Assembly: GCA_913009865.1 (NCBI GenBank)
Contig: CAJVYK010000068.1
Span: forward strand, 1 to 9,728
DNA from: an uncultured bacterium
GTDB lineage: Bacteria > Planctomycetota > Phycisphaerae > Sedimentisphaerales > Anaerobacaceae
Length of the DNA stretch: 9,728 bases
Reading direction: 5' to 3'
In this document: positions 1 through 5,327 of the stretch, piece after piece
Numbering within the stretch: the stretch's first letter is position 1
Layout: the number at the start of each line of letters is the position of its first letter
The notes under the pieces: generated by a model
What the model saw: the letters and a program-made list of their open reading frames with translations, nothing else
Told to the model about the DNA's origin: nothing
The model's database searches: none
Position numbers and translations under genes: made by a program

Positions 1-1
1 A

Positions 2-220
2 AAGGAATTAGCTCCCGGTGTTTGCGTAAACTCCGTGGCTGTCGGAGTGGTGAACTGGCCGAACGATTTCGATGAATCGGAAAAGAAGCGGCAGCTCTCG
101 TTTATACCTGTGGGAAGAATTGCCAAACCAAACGAAATTACCGATGCAATAATCTTTCTGCTTGAAAACGATTACATAACCGGACAGGTGCTAAGTGTTG
201 ACGGTGGCAGATGTATTTAG
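2..220 (+). CDS. Short-chain dehydrogenase/reductase, C-terminal fragment (pteridine reductase-like)
   Basis: Only the last 72 codons are present and the reading frame is open to the left edge, so the start, the Rossmann glycine motif and the catalytic Tyr-x3-Lys lie outside the window. What remains is the typical SDR C-terminus: a VNSVAVG segment (the family usually has VNxVAPG, so the Pro is replaced by Val), a PVGRIAKPNEITDAIIFLL helix region, and a terminal TGQVLSVDGGR motif. The WP pair soon after VNSVAVG and the ending TGQVL.VDGGR resemble FolM/PTR1-type pteridine reductases more than FabG. That would make it an NADPH-dependent cytosolic reductase of pterins. The subfamily assignment is from memory of motifs and is tentative; the SDR assignment is firm. 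The next gene, pgsA, starts 68 nt downstream on the same strand. Confidence 0.85.
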   Translation, partial: KELAPGVCVNSVAVGVVNWPNDFDESEKKRQLSFIPVGRIAKPNEITDAIIFLLENDYITGQVLSVDGGRCI

Positions 221-250
221 CGTATAGCGTATAGCGTATAGCGTATAGCG
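218..250. repeat. Heptanucleotide tandem repeat (CGTATAG)n
   Basis: Four perfect, contiguous copies of CGTATAG fill 221-248. They are preceded by the TAG of the upstream stop codon and followed by a partial CG. The array begins exactly at the stop codon of the SDR gene. It is a simple-sequence repeat in the intergenic region with no visible protein-coding role. Confidence 0.9.
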
Positions 251-277
251 GATTTTTCGCTGCGCTCAGAATGACAA
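251..277 (-). repeat. Dispersed short repeat of the GTCATTCTGAGCG type
   Basis: On the minus strand this reads TTGTCATTCTGAGCGCAGCG followed by AAAAATC. I recognise this as a form of the short intergenic repeat (GTCATTCTGAGCGNAGCGAA) often seen in many copies in environmental bacterial genomes; only one copy lies in this window. It contains a small dyad (CGCTGCG). It overlaps the upstream ATG at 271, which bears on the start of the next gene. Confidence 0.55.
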
Positions 278-288
278 GGGATGAAGCT

Positions 289-942
289 ATGAATTTGAAT
301 TGGGCTAATCGGATTACGATTCTTCGGATTCTGCTGATAATCCCGTTTGTCAGTTGTATGTTGAAGATAAACGATGCTGCGCTTAGCGATGCAATGCGCA
401 ATACGATGCGATATATTTCGATTATTATTTTTTTAGTTATGGCAGCCAGTGACGGACTGGATGGCTTCCTGGCTCGCAAAAAAGGGCAGGTTACTAAATT
501 CGGTGCGTTTCTGGACCCGACGGCAGATAAGCTGCTTATCACCTGTGCGTGCCTGCTGCTGGCCTCGCAACGGGCTGGCGTTGACGGTTTCCTGCTGCCG
601 CCAACGGTGGTGGTTTTGATAATCGGTAAAGACCTGTTTTTGCTAATCGGTTTTGTCATTGTTTATTTCATCACTTGGCAGGTTCGTATTGTTCCCGTGT
701 TAATCGGCAAGATTGCCACCGGTTTGCAGTTGTCGATGGTAACGGCGATTTTGCTTGCTCCCGAGATTTCCAGGTTTGTGCCCGGCTGGATTTGGCTTTT
801 GCGGGTACTCTGGTGGTCGGCTGCGGGGACCGCTATCCTGACAACCCTTATTTACATTCGCAACGGAAGTCGCTATATTGAAGAGTATGAACAAAAAAAC
901 GTATCTCGTATGAAAACTGAAAACTTAAAGGGTGAAACTTAA
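289..942 (+). CDS. pgsA: CDP-diacylglycerol--glycerol-3-phosphate 3-phosphatidyltransferase
   Basis: Integral membrane enzyme that transfers the phosphatidyl group from CDP-diacylglycerol to glycerol-3-phosphate, giving phosphatidylglycerophosphate, the committed step to phosphatidylglycerol. With the start at 289 the protein has 217 residues, a normal family length. The CDP-alcohol phosphatidyltransferase signature D-x2-DG-x2-AR-x8-G-x3-D-x3-D is complete: D55, D58, G59, A62, R63, G72, D76, D80. Hydrophobic segments lie near residues 9-25, 43-54, 106-128, 137-157 and 166-190. I prefer ATG 289 because AAGGG at 276-280 is well placed as a Shine-Dalgarno and MNLNWANRITILR matches typical PgsA N-termini. 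An in-frame ATG at 271 would add six residues, but it lies inside a dispersed repeat. A polar, charged tail (about residues 193-217) follows the last membrane segment. A related phosphatidyltransferase specificity cannot be excluded. Confidence 0.9.
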   Translation: MNLNWANRITILRILLIIPFVSCMLKINDAALSDAMRNTMRYISIIIFLVMAASDGLDGFLARKKGQVTKFGAFLDPTADKLLITCACLLLASQRAGVDGFLLPPTVVVLIIGKDLFLLIGFVIVYFITWQVRIVPVLIGKIATGLQLSMVTAILLAPEISRFVPGWIWLLRVLWWSAAGTAILTTLIYIRNGSRYIEEYEQKNVSRMKTENLKGET

Positions 943-1049
943 AACCAAAGCTTAAAATTCAAAACTTACTCGTCTTTACTTTTTAGTTTTGAGTTTTGGT
1001 TTTGAGCTTTTAACTTTCAATTTTACACTTTCACAAGATACGAGATACG
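900..1049. repeat. Imperfect inverted repeat spanning pgsA end and ribBA upstream region
   Basis: The outer arms are a perfect 12-bp match: CGTATCTCGTAT at 900-911 and ATACGAGATACG at 1038-1049. Inside these the two halves are A- and T-rich and continue as a looser inverted repeat: the AAACTTAAAACCAAAGC part on the left mirrors the TTTTGGTTTTGAGCTTTTAAC part on the right. The left arm encodes the last residues of pgsA. The right arm ends five bases before the ribBA start codon, so ribBA lacks a clear Shine-Dalgarno. The structure could be a mobile palindromic repeat or a weak transcript hairpin. No T-tract marks it as a classic terminator. Confidence 0.6.
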
Positions 1050-1053
1050 AAAA

Positions 1054-2295
1054 ATGGCGATGCAATTTAGTGAAATACCGGAAGTTTTAGAAGAGCTTCG
1101 ACAGGGAAAAATGATTGTTCTTGTCGATGCTGAAGACCGTGAGAACGAAGGGGACCTGGTTTGCGCGGCCGAGAAGGTAACGCCGGAAATTATTAACTTT
1201 ATGGCCAAATTCGGCAGGGGTCTTATTTGTCTGCCTTTGACGGCTGAGAAATGTGATGCGCTCGGACTTTATCCGCAGACGGTCGATAACACGGCCCGGT
1301 TCGGAACAGCGTTTACGGTCAGTATCGATGCAGCGAAGGGAATAAGCACAGGCATCAGCGCCGCTGACAGGGCACGGACGATTCAGGTGGCGATTGCAGA
1401 CGAAACAAAGGCCAGCGACCTTGTTCGTCCAGGGCATATATTTCCACTACGTGCAAGAAATGGCGGAGTGTTAGTTCGAGCGGGGCAGACCGAAGGGGCG
1501 GTTGATTTGATGCGGTTGGCCGAATTAGAGCCGGCTGGCGTTATATGTGAGATTATGAATGAAGACGGTTCGATGGCACGAGTGCCGGAACTGTTGAAGT
1601 TCTGCGAAAGGCATAACCTCAAAATCGTTTCAATAGCCAAACTCATAGAATACCGTATGCAGCGCGAGAGCCAAATCAAGAGGGTTGAGTGTGTGGATTT
1701 ACCTACCGACTACGGCGAATTTAAGCTGATTGGTTATGAGAGCAAACTATCATCTGAGCCGCATCTGGCATTGTGCAAGGGCGGAGTTGGACAGCTTGGC
1801 CAGAGCGGTAAACCGCTCGAGCATGCTGAGCCGGTACTGGTGAGGGTGCATTCGGAATGTATGACGGGCGATTTGTTTCATTCACAGCGATGCGAATGCG
1901 GTTATCAGCTGATAACAGCGATGAAGATGATTGAAAAGTGCGGTAAGGGGGCGGTGATTTATCTGCGGCAGGAGGGCAGAGGCATTGGGCTGACCAATAA
2001 ACTGCGGGCTTATAAGCTTCAAGAGCAGGGACTTGATACGGTCGAGGCCAATCTGAAGCTGGGCTTTACAGCCGACAAGCGGGATTATGGAATCGGCGCT
2101 CAAATCTGTCGCGATTTGGGGCTGAGGAAGATACGAATACTGACTAACAATCCCAAGAAAGTAAGTCGACTTGAGGTTTATGGTATAAAGATTGTCGAGC
2201 AGATATCGCTGAGGGCTGAGCCAGGCAAGCACAATATTGACTATCTCAGGACGAAAAAATGCCGCCTTGGCCATATGCTCGATGATGACCTGTGA
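1054..2295 (+). CDS. ribBA: Bifunctional 3,4-dihydroxy-2-butanone-4-phosphate synthase / GTP cyclohydrolase II
   Basis: Cytosolic enzyme that supplies both precursors of riboflavin. The N-terminal RibB domain (about residues 5-203) turns ribulose 5-phosphate into dihydroxybutanone phosphate plus formate. The C-terminal RibA domain (about 207-400) opens GTP. RibB motifs seen: DAEDRENEGD with R29, E30, E32 and D34, RPGHIFPLR at 125-133, and CEIMNEDG with E166. RibA motifs seen: the zinc cysteines C269, C280 and C282, RQEGRGIGL at 305-313, and D341 and R343 in ADKRD, matching the catalytic Asp/Arg pair of E. coli RibA. The 413-residue length is normal. Residue 145 is Gln (RAGQTE) where E. coli RibB has the magnesium-binding His (RAGHTE). 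Start is ATG 1054; ATG 1060 is also possible, and neither has a strong Shine-Dalgarno. No other riboflavin genes and no FMN riboswitch are visible. Confidence 0.95.
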   Translation: MAMQFSEIPEVLEELRQGKMIVLVDAEDRENEGDLVCAAEKVTPEIINFMAKFGRGLICLPLTAEKCDALGLYPQTVDNTARFGTAFTVSIDAAKGISTGISAADRARTIQVAIADETKASDLVRPGHIFPLRARNGGVLVRAGQTEGAVDLMRLAELEPAGVICEIMNEDGSMARVPELLKFCERHNLKIVSIAKLIEYRMQRESQIKRVECVDLPTDYGEFKLIGYESKLSSEPHLALCKGGVGQLGQSGKPLEHAEPVLVRVHSECMTGDLFHSQRCECGYQLITAMKMIEKCGKGAVIYLRQEGRGIGLTNKLRAYKLQEQGLDTVEANLKLGFTADKRDYGIGAQICRDLGLRKIRILTNNPKKVSRLEVYGIKIVEQISLRAEPGKHNIDYLRTKKCRLGHMLDDDL

Positions 2296-2324
2296 ACCAG
2301 TAACCAAATAGCGGTGAAAGAAAT

Positions 2325-2846
2325 ATGAAAGTGATTGGTGCGATAGCACAGATATTTTTGTTGGTTTTGGTGAATGTGGGTTGTGAGTCGGTGCCGGTAG
2401 CCGCTGAGCCGCCATCTAAGACTAATAACGGCTTTAATGAGGTTTCTGTCTATACCTGTTATACTCCGGTAAAAATCGATATTATGCCATTGACTGAATT
2501 TATTCGCGTTAATGATGCCCAAGAGCGGTCAAAGATAAATGTCTACGTAAGTTTGTTGGACTCATTTGATTGTCAGATAAAAACGCCGGGGATATTTCGT
2601 TTTGAATTGTATGAAAGAGTTCCGCGCTCTGCTGAGCCGAAGGGCAAGAGAATTGCTATTTGGCCGGATATTGATTTGATTGACCCAGTTGAAAATAACG
2701 AGCACTGGCGGGATTTCTTAAGGGCTTACGAATTCAATTTGGATTTTGAACCCCAAGGCAGCCGAAGTTACATATTACAGGTGACATGTTTGTGCCCGAG
2801 CGACAAACGGCTTTCGGCTGAGTTCGGACTTAAACATACAGAATGA
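2325..2846 (+). CDS. Exported protein of unknown function, possible lipoprotein
   Basis: I do not recognise a named family. The protein has 173 residues. Residues 1-19 form a short signal sequence with one positive charge (Lys2) and a hydrophobic stretch (IGAIAQIFLLVLVNVG), followed by Cys20. That Cys could be lipidated, but the box reads NVGC, and Asn at -3 is unusual for a lipobox; signal peptidase I cleavage near residue 27 (VAAEP) is an alternative. The mature part looks beta-rich with polar turns and contains a conserved-looking block (GKRIAIWPDIDLIDP, HWRDFLRAYEF) and a YILQVTCLCPSD segment. There are two cysteines close together near the C-terminus (CLC) and two others in mid-protein. 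It begins 29 nt after ribBA and is probably co-transcribed with it. The start ATG 2325 has only a weak GAAAG upstream. No link to riboflavin synthesis can be read from the sequence. Confidence 0.7.
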   Translation: MKVIGAIAQIFLLVLVNVGCESVPVAAEPPSKTNNGFNEVSVYTCYTPVKIDIMPLTEFIRVNDAQERSKINVYVSLLDSFDCQIKTPGIFRFELYERVPRSAEPKGKRIAIWPDIDLIDPVENNEHWRDFLRAYEFNLDFEPQGSRSYILQVTCLCPSDKRLSAEFGLKHTE

Positions 2847-3033
2847 TTTTTTTGGTATTTGCAGCGTCTTGGTCTGAAATTTGACAGTATTTTGTTGTCG
2901 CAACGGTGGTTTTTAGATAGATTTTCTCTATGAATGTTTGTAAAAGTTTGCAAATACAAGGTTTACCCATTTTAATATAATCTTATCAAAAAAATGCGAA
3001 TAATCTTCGCTGATTAACATTTCCAAATTTTTC
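2847..3033. other. AT-rich intergenic region, no gene
   Basis: No plausible ORF is seen on either strand. A 9-bp inverted repeat (GTATTTGCA at 2855-2863, TGCAAATAC at 2949-2957) brackets about 85 nt, and small hairpins occur at GTTG-TCG-CAAC (2894-2904) and GCGAA-TAATC-TTCGC (2996-3010). The last has A7 on its left side, so it would read as hairpin plus T-tract only on the minus strand, where there is no gene to terminate. The T7 run right after the upstream stop codon has no stem before it. Transcription of the ribBA unit may end here, but no strong terminator is visible. Confidence 0.5.
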
Positions 3034-3063
3034 TTGACAAAAATGTATCTAATTTGGTATAAG
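3034..3063 (+). promoter_or_regulatory. Sigma70-like promoter upstream of the LamG pair
   Basis: A perfect -35 hexamer TTGACA lies at 3034-3039. Eighteen bases further on is TATAAG (3058-3063); GTATAA one base earlier gives a 17-base spacer. The surrounding sequence is AT-rich. It is the best promoter in the long gene-free region and would start transcription near 3070, about 400 nt ahead of the first LamG gene. Confidence 0.6.
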
Positions 3064-3078
3064 AGGGAGAGTTAATGG

Positions 3079-3120
3079 GACTCACATATTGTGGTTTTAG
3101 ACTCACATATTGTGGTTTTT
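3079..3120. repeat. Two tandem 21-bp repeats, operator-like
   Basis: GACTCACATATTGTGGTTTT occurs at 3079-3098 and again at 3100-3119, with a period of 21 bp (two helical turns). Each copy holds a short dyad CACA-TAT-TGTG. They lie about 15-55 bp past the -10 element, over the predicted transcription start region. Their position and spacing fit a pair of protein binding sites; paired hairpins in the transcript are the alternative. Confidence 0.6.
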
Positions 3121-3211
3121 TAGTGTGATTGTACGCTTTTTGTAGCTTTTAGCGGGATTAGCTAAAACAACGGCGGGTGAGGTGCAGACTTAGGGGAGGG
3201 TTTTGGACCTC

Positions 3212-3250
3212 GCAATTAAGGTTATCAGGTTTTTCATTAACTTTAATTGC
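3212..3250 (+). promoter_or_regulatory. 13-bp stem-loop in the leader
   Basis: GCAATTAAGGTTA (3212-3224) pairs with TAACTTTAATTGC (3238-3250) over 13 positions, with one G-U pair and a 13-nt loop. No T-tract follows (CCCCTTGGG comes next), so it is not an intrinsic terminator. It is the strongest single hairpin in the leader. Confidence 0.6.
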
Positions 3251-3462
3251 CCCTTGGGTATTTGAAAGGAGGATAACAAGGTCAAATCTGGAGGAGTTAT
3301 TTTAGGTGGGTATAAATTAAGGGGAGGTCTAATAATTGCTTTTGAGCGGTAAGTAGAAGGTTTTTGCGTCTGTACGGCAATAAATATTTTGGCTCGTAGC
3401 CAAAGTAAAGTGGTTGTGGTTGAATTTTTATAAAATTTATAAGGTTGTGGTTAAATTTTTGT

Positions 3463-3470
3463 AAGGAGGA
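3463..3470 (+). promoter_or_regulatory. Strong ribosome binding site, first LamG gene
   Basis: AAGGAGGA lies five bases before ATG 3476. The same block, AAGGAGGAGTATTATGTGTA, precedes and opens the next gene (5315 onward), which shows that the RBS was copied together with the gene and fixes both start codons. Confidence 0.9.
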
Positions 3471-3475
3471 GTATT

Positions 3476-5245
3476 ATGTGTAGAAAAATCTTTTTGTTAA
3501 TCTCTTTTGTTCTGCTGATAGGGCTGGTAGCAAAGACCGCAAATGCTTATGACCCTAACATTGCTATCGACCCTAACTGTACGGGTGCGTGGAAGTTTGA
3601 TGATGGCTCGGGCACTGAAGCCACGGATGCAAGCAGGTATCGCCATCACGGTACGCTGATGGGCAGCCCGAGCTGGGTTGCCGGAAGGCTAAACGGCGCG
3701 CTGGAGTTCTATGGTGAAGACAGTAATGACTATGTTGATATAGACGGCGGCACCGGTACTCGAGGCCCAAATTATGGTGTTATGGGTAATGGCCCTATAA
3801 CCTCGATGGCCTGGATCAAAGCACCGGCATCAGAGGTAAATACGCACTGGCGCACCATTTTTGCCTGGGGAACTAATGTAGCCCCGGTTCTTGGAAGATG
3901 GCGTGTGGCCCTTAATTACGGCTGGGTGCATGTAGGGCTTTCAGGAGCGTTTGCCACAGCTCATGCCCAAAAGATAGCCGACGATGATTGGCATCACGTC
4001 ACCACGGTTCTGCCCGATATCAGCGATGCGAATGCCAACGATATCTTGATTTACATAGACGGTATTTCGCAGGCCGTTGATGCTGGTGGTCCGCAAGTAG
4101 CAAATCCGATCAATATCCACGACGCTAATGGCACCTATAATGACGTCTATATAGGATATTACGCAGAAGCTAACGATGCACAAGAAATAGCTAATGGTCA
4201 TCCACCGGAGTACTGGCTTGGTTTGATTGACGAGGTGCGTATCTACGACCGTGAGCTGGATGCAAACGAGATAGTGGCCGCTATGACATACGATCTCGGC
4301 AGAATGGCCACTGAGCCGTTCCCTGATTATAAAGCTACAAATGTGAACAGAGATGTGACCCTTAGCTGGACGTCGGGATTATATGCCGCTTCGCACGATG
4401 TGTATTTCGGTACCGATGTAAACGCTGTAACCGATGCCAATACTACAGTAACTTTGGGTGTGTATAAAGGCAACCAGGCCCTTGACGCCAACACCTATAC
4501 ACCAGGGCCACTTTTATTAGAGACGACTTACTACTGGCGGGTCGATGAGGTTAACGACGCCAACCTCTGGTCGGGCGATGTCTGGAGATTCACGACAGGA
4601 CCATCTATTATAGTGGACTATTTTGAGAAGTATGTGGACACGAATACAGGCGAGCCGAATCTGCTGGGTACGTGGTCTGGACTTGGCGGCGCAGATGTGA
4701 ATCTTTCGATTGACCCGGACCCGAAACACTGGGGCTCGCGGTCGATGAAGGTCAGTTACGATAATACCGGCCCACTTTATTCTGCGGCCAGCCAGACGCC
4801 TTCCTTCTCTGATTGGACCGATGACGGTGTCGAGGCATTGTATGTGTGGTTCTTAGGTGACGTGAATAACACCGGTGCACAGTTATATATCGAGCTGGAA
4901 GATAATGTTGGCACAACTGCGAAGGTGATATATAGCGATGCCAATGCAACCCTGATTTCGGATTGGACTCGCTGGTTGACCGACCTGCAGGACTTCGTCG
5001 ATGCCAATAATGTGGACCTGACAAACATCACGAAGATTACTCTGGGTATCGGCGATGGCCTCAACGCCAGCGGGACGGGTGATGTGTGGTTTGACGATAT
5101 CAGACTGAGACGGCCCCAATGCTGGTCTCAAAACGACCCATCGGTAGCCGAAGGCGATGTCAACAACGATTGTGTGATTGACTTTAAGGACTTTGCTGAG
5201 CTGGCGAACAGGTGGTTTGAGACGGGAATGTCCGCAGTCCAGTAA
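3476..5245 (+). CDS. Secreted LamG-domain protein with dockerin-like C-terminal loop (first paralogue)
   Basis: A 589-residue exported protein. Residues 1-24 are a signal peptide (MCRKIFLLISFVLL...TANA). Residues about 36-272 form a LamG/concanavalin-like jelly roll: GAWKFDDGSG, GALEFYGEDSNDYVDI, DDWHHV at 170-175, IYIDG at 192-196 and LIDEVRIYDREL at 250-261. About 281-376 is an FN3-like module (VTLSW, TYYWRVDEVNDAN, WRFTTG). About 378-545 is a beta-rich, carbohydrate-binding-like domain (WGSRSMKVSYDN, LYIELEDN, GDVWFDDIRL). Residues 561-572, in GDVNNDCVIDFKDF, give one EF-hand-like calcium loop of the dockerin type, with a Cys pair C549/C565 that could bridge. No catalytic motif is visible, so a polysaccharide-binding or surface role is inferred, not shown. 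The tripeptide DAN occurs eight times. The next gene is a paralogue 82 nt downstream. Confidence 0.85.
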   Translation: MCRKIFLLISFVLLIGLVAKTANAYDPNIAIDPNCTGAWKFDDGSGTEATDASRYRHHGTLMGSPSWVAGRLNGALEFYGEDSNDYVDIDGGTGTRGPNYGVMGNGPITSMAWIKAPASEVNTHWRTIFAWGTNVAPVLGRWRVALNYGWVHVGLSGAFATAHAQKIADDDWHHVTTVLPDISDANANDILIYIDGISQAVDAGGPQVANPINIHDANGTYNDVYIGYYAEANDAQEIANGHPPEYWLGLIDEVRIYDRELDANEIVAAMTYDLGRMATEPFPDYKATNVNRDVTLSWTSGLYAASHDVYFGTDVNAVTDANTTVTLGVYKGNQALDANTYTPGPLLLETTYYWRVDEVNDANLWSGDVWRFTTGPSIIVDYFEKYVDTNTGEPNLLGTWSGLGGADVNLSIDPDPKHWGSRSMKVSYDNTGPLYSAASQTPSFSDWTDDGVEALYVWFLGDVNNTGAQLYIELEDNVGTTAKVIYSDANATLISDWTRWLTDLQDFVDANNVDLTNITKITLGIGDGLNASGTGDVWFDDIRLRRPQCWSQNDPSVAEGDVNNDCVIDFKDFAELANRWFETGMSAVQ

Positions 5246-5279
5246 TTGATTGATGTTGAGAATGACAGGAGTTGTTTTG

Positions 5280-5289
5280 GCTTATAAGC
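5280..5289. repeat. 10-bp perfect palindrome between the LamG paralogues
   Basis: GCTTATAAGC is a perfect palindrome 38 bp before the second LamG start codon. It may be chance or a small protein binding site. No terminator or good promoter is seen in the 82-bp spacer, which favours co-transcription. Confidence 0.35.
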
Positions 5290-5314
5290 AAATAAAAGAT
5301 GGTTTAATTTTCGT

Positions 5315-5322
5315 AAGGAGGA
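5315..5322 (+). promoter_or_regulatory. Ribosome binding site that fixes the second LamG start
   Basis: AAGGAGGA sits five bases before ATG 5328, exactly as in the first paralogue. The frame is open upstream to ATG 5250, but those 26 residues are polar and would bury the signal peptide, so ATG 5328 is the start. Confidence 0.9.
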
Positions 5323-5327
5323 GTATT

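Larger units (their letters stand above)
3064..3475 (+). promoter_or_regulatory. Long structured 5' leader of the LamG pair
   Basis: This gene-free stretch between the promoter and the first LamG start codon can form several hairpins: TTTTAGC/GCTAAAA (3147-3153 with 3161-3167, loop GGGATTA), GAGGT/ACCTC (3179-3183 with 3207-3211), a 13-bp stem at 3212-3250, and TTTGGCT/AGCCAAA (3388-3394 with 3398-3404, loop CGT). It also carries four Shine-Dalgarno-like purine runs not followed by an ORF: GGGGAGGG at 3193, AAAGGAGGA at 3265, GGAGG at 3290 and GGGGAGG at 3321. A 31-bp period direct repeat (GGTTGTGGTTRAATTTTT) starts at 3412 and 3443. I do not recognise a known riboswitch class. The leader boundaries depend on the promoter call. 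Confidence 0.45.

Noticed and set aside
221..248. CRISPR array at the CGTATAG repeats
   Set aside because: The repeats are 7 bp, directly contiguous and without spacers. This is a simple tandem repeat.
1882..2415. 177-codon minus-strand ORF opposite ribBA
   Set aside because: It is antisense to strongly conserved ribBA catalytic motifs and runs into the next gene. No RBS or family features are seen, so it is a shadow frame.
2996..3010. Intrinsic terminator for the ribBA unit
   Set aside because: The GCGAA/TTCGC stem is only 5 bp, and the homopolymer run is A on the 5' side, so it would work at best on the minus strand.
3262..3352. Possible small ORF after AAAGGAGGA in the leader (frame through VKSGGVILGGYKL to a TAA at 3350)
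   Set aside because: The frame is open from a TGA at 3262-3264 but has no ATG, GTG or TTG start near the Shine-Dalgarno-like motif, so translation is not supported.
3064..3475. Known riboswitch (c-di-GMP GEMM, FMN, cobalamin) in the LamG leader or before ribBA
   Set aside because: I looked for the conserved cores of these classes and did not see them. The ribBA upstream region is an AT-rich inverted repeat, and the LamG leader has stems but no known core.
5250..5327. Longer start (ATG 5250) for the second LamG protein
   Set aside because: The 26 extra residues lack a good RBS and would precede an intact signal peptide. The copied AAGGAGGA before ATG 5328 decides the start.
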